Program-made: the position numbers and the translations under genes | From: Stemphylium vesicarium | Lineage: Eukaryota; Ascomycota; Dothideomycetes; Pleosporales; Pleosporaceae | Direction: 5' to 3' | Assembly: GCA_004380135.1 (NCBI GenBank) | Contig: QXCR01000260.1 | Location: 1-28,150, forward strand | DNA: 28,150 nt | In this document: in pieces, positions 25,974-28,150 of the stretch | How positions within the stretch are numbered: position 1 is the stretch's first letter | Layout: each line of letters starts with the position of its first letter | The notes under the pieces: model-generated | Seen by the model: the letters and a program-made list of their open reading frames with translations, nothing else | Database searches by the model: none | Told to the model about the DNA's origin: nothing

Positions 25974-28150
25974 TCAAGATTGCTTATTAGCAACTGATTC
26001 AGGTAAGAATAGTTTGCATGAAGCGAGCGGTGCTTGCAAATTGGCTGCAAGCGTTGTGATCGTTTCTACAAACATGCCAAGAAGTTCGTTTGCTGTTTTC
26101 GCCGAAAAGATTTGCGTGTTGCCACTGATCATTATCTTCAGCCTCTTACCCTGTGGTTGTGACATAAGGCTTAGATGGGCCGATTCTCCATGGGGATTGT
26201 TGAACCATTCAGTCTCGGTACTTGCTCCTGGAAAATGAAGTTCAGGTTCTGCGTTGATGTTCAGGTGATGTACCACTGAGTCCAACAGCGGCCCAGTGGA
26301 CCAGTCTGTGCACTTTTGTGTAATCTCGTCCCAGCCAATTGAGTCTGATTCTCCCAGCGAGATGTGTTGCTCCTGTACGGATTGAATGAGTTCTTCTGAT
26401 GTCTTTCCAGGGTGTGTGAAAGCCCTAACGGGGACTATGTTCAAGCAAGGCCCAACCATTTCTACGACACCATGAATGTTTGAATTGCGTCCAGCAACCA
26501 GATATCCAAACACTACATCATCTTCGCCAGTGATTTTTGAGAGTAATACAGCCCATGCAGAACTGACGAGAGATCCCAGTGTGAGATTCCCAGAAAGACG
26601 AGGACAATACACAGATCCTTCGGCAATAACGATGTGAGGGGTAGAATTTTCTGACGCCTCTGGACGAATTCTGCTAGTGACCCTTGTGAGACGTGATCCT
26701 TGCAAAAGTTCTTTCCAATATCGACGTGATGCAATTTGTCGTTTGCGGGTATATGCAAGATAGCTGGAAAAGCCGATAGAAGGACGCGCTGGCTGGTGCA
26801 TGTAGATAGAAACAAGTGTTCTCAAGATGATTGGGAGACAAACACCATCGTACTGGGCGTGGGAGAGGCGGATGATCAGTCTATTTTTTTTTCGCTCATT
26901 CCGCAAGAGTATGAAAGAAGTAGGAAGTTCAAGTGGATGTGTCTGTTCCGCAGCGCGCATACAGATTGCGCGAAATTCTTCTGAGAGCGACCCATTGACG
27001 TTGAGAGTATTGAAGGATGTTTCCACGTCACGGAGAACAATCTGCCAAATTCGTCCCGCAGCGAGGGTAAACTGGGTACGAAGTATTGGAAAATGCTCGA
27101 CAAGTTTTCCACAGCTCTGCCTTAGAAGATCTGCATCAATCTCAGGTCCAAGATCGAAACTGAGATAATTGAAGGCTACACGAGGGTTTTCCATTCCGAG
27201 ACGAATCTGGAGCTGTTGCATGTAGGTCACTGGTAGAATGTCGACAATATGACTCGGTTGTATTCCTGTGCCGCGAAAACACGGCAATGGGAAGATTGCA
27301 TCCTTGATTGTGGGTGGAATGAGAGAGAATGGAGGAATCGACTCTATGATATGATTGGCAGGCTCTAGATGACGGAGTGCCAAGGCTCCGACTGTGCTGT
27401 AGTTGAAGATGTCCGCAATGGGCAGCCGAAGGCCGTCCTGATCGGCTTCACCAACGAGCTTCATGGCCGTAATCGAATCGCCGCCCAAGCGGAAGAAGCT
27501 ATCGTCCATCCCGATGCTATCTTGCTCGATACCGAGCACGCGCGCCCACAAGCGTTGTAGTTTTCTCTCGGTCTCGTTTGATGGCAGCCGCTTCGGCCCC
27601 TGGTTTGATGTCTGGACCTTGTTTCGTCGGGCGAGCGCCTTGCGATCTACCTTGCCGTTCTGATTCAATGGCATGACATCCAACAGAGTAATGGTCTGGG
27701 GAACCATATAAGTGGGCAGCTGACTTCGAGCCATCTCTAACAGTTGCGACTGGATATCATGCACAAACGCCTGGCGCCGCGTTTCTAAAGCTTGCAATTC
27801 GTCGTTGTCGCTTTTGATATCACTGGGGTGCTTGTCTCGTACGGTTGAATGGTCGTGGACTGTGACAAATGCGGCGAGTTGAGCATCTTTGCCCTCCCGC
27901 TGCTGCAGCACCGTCACTGCCTCGCTTACGGACTCGTGGCTGCGGAGGACATGTTCTACTTCGCCTAGCTCAACTCGGTTGCCTCTGATCTTGACCTGTC
28001 CATCCATCCGACCAAAGAACTCTAGCTGACCGTCTGTGGGCCGGTAGCGGACATAATCGCCTGTCCGGTAGGCTTTGACGGACTGACCAGCTACTGTTAC
28101 CGAGACAAATCGATCAGCATTACGCTGTGGATCCGTATATCCGCGCGCTA
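25974..28150 (-). CDS. Non-ribosomal peptide synthetase, C-terminal part (A partial - T - C), continues past the window
   Basis: The frame is open from the window edge to the stop at 25974, about 725 codons without an intron. Adenylation-domain end: YRTGDYVRYRPTDG (A7), FFGRMDGQVKIRGNRVELGE (A8), LPTYMVPQTI (A9) and NGKVDRKAL (A10, with the conserved Lys). Thiolation domain: DDSFFRLGGDSITAMKL, phosphopantetheine Ser codon at 27474-27476. Then a full condensation domain with LSHAQYDG (the HHxxxDG motif, near 26850) and VVFGYLVAGRN...MVGPCLNIVPVR. The protein ends after this C domain with no thioesterase or reductase, so release by a terminal condensation-like domain, often macrocyclising in fungi, is likely. 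Product unknown. Codons look unaffected by the decay seen in the neighbouring elements. Confidence 0.93.
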   Translation of the reverse strand, partial: ARGYTDPQRNADRFVSVTVAGQSVKAYRTGDYVRYRPTDGQLEFFGRMDGQVKIRGNRVELGEVEHVLRSHESVSEAVTVLQQREGKDAQLAAFVTVHDHSTVRDKHPSDIKSDNDELQALETRRQAFVHDIQSQLLEMARSQLPTYMVPQTITLLDVMPLNQNGKVDRKALARRNKVQTSNQGPKRLPSNETERKLQRLWARVLGIEQDSIGMDDSFFRLGGDSITAMKLVGEADQDGLRLPIADIFNYSTVGALALRHLEPANHIIESIPPFSLIPPTIKDAIFPLPCFRGTGIQPSHIVDILPVTYMQQLQIRLGMENPRVAFNYLSFDLGPEIDADLLRQSCGKLVEHFPILRTQFTLAAGRIWQIVLRDVETSFNTLNVNGSLSEEFRAICMRAAEQTHPLELPTSFILLRNERKKNRLIIRLSHAQYDGVCLPIILRTLVSIYMHQPARPSIGFSSYLAYTRKRQIASRRYWKELLQGSRLTRVTSRIRPEASENSTPHIVIAEGSVYCPRLSGNLTLGSLVSSAWAVLLSKITGEDDVVFGYLVAGRNSNIHGVVEMVGPCLNIVPVRAFTHPGKTSEELIQSVQEQHISLGESDSIGWDEITQKCTDWSTGPLLDSVVHHLNINAEPELHFPGASTETEWFNNPHGESAHLSLMSQPQGKRLKIMISGNTQIFSAKTANELLGMFVETITTLAANLQAPLASCKLFLPESVANKQS

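Overview
The window looks like a transposon-rich accessory region of a filamentous ascomycete. Introns of about 47-63 bases with GT...AG borders and CTAAC-like branch points, a multimodular NRPS, an ABCB-type pump, fungal STAND/NLR fragments and pogo/Fot, Tc1, hAT and LINE relics all point that way. The style of the elements suggests Pleosporales, but that is inference. Two long genes appear intact: a full-size ABC multidrug transporter (5487-9826, +, six exons, 1354 aa predicted) and the 3' part of a non-ribosomal peptide synthetase (25974-window end, -). Almost everything between them is decayed.

Layout from left to right: hAT transposase 3' relic (1-575); LINE endonuclease relic (about 840-1340); solo right end of a pogo-like element (to 1608); pogo-like element 1 (2093-3860, +); intergenic DNA; ABC transporter (5487-9826); intergenic DNA; pogo-like element 2, a relative of element 1 (11150-12961, -); a short internally deleted pogo derivative (13616-14498, +); an NLR pseudogene, alpha/beta-hydrolase plus NB-ARC, copy A (15171-17117, -); a Fot-type transposase relic (17589-19008, -); NLR copy B, only the N-terminal hydrolase half (19469-about 19990, +); a patatin-like fragment (19961-20361, -) joined tail to tail to copy B; a Tc1-type DD34E transposase pseudogene (20753-21685, +); a broken conserved fungal protein (21806-23180, -); a 14-base x 5 minisatellite; pogo-like element 3 (23672-25801, -); and the NRPS end.

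The premature stops in the elements are mostly CAA/CAG to TAA/TAG or TGG to TAG. These are the C-to-T (CpA) changes expected of repeat-induced point mutation (RIP). The comparison of pogo elements 1 and 2 shows this directly: all five stops present in one copy but not the other have this form. The pogo-like ends carry two direct copies of a short motif at a 17-base period, with motif sequences that differ between families.

The NRPS and the ABC pump could be two parts of one secondary-metabolite locus spread apart by transposon insertion, or unrelated neighbours. The NLR copies lie head to head as a degenerate inverted duplication with a transposon in the spacer. All coordinates, splice sites and domain calls come from reading the sequence by eye; no alignments or searches were run.
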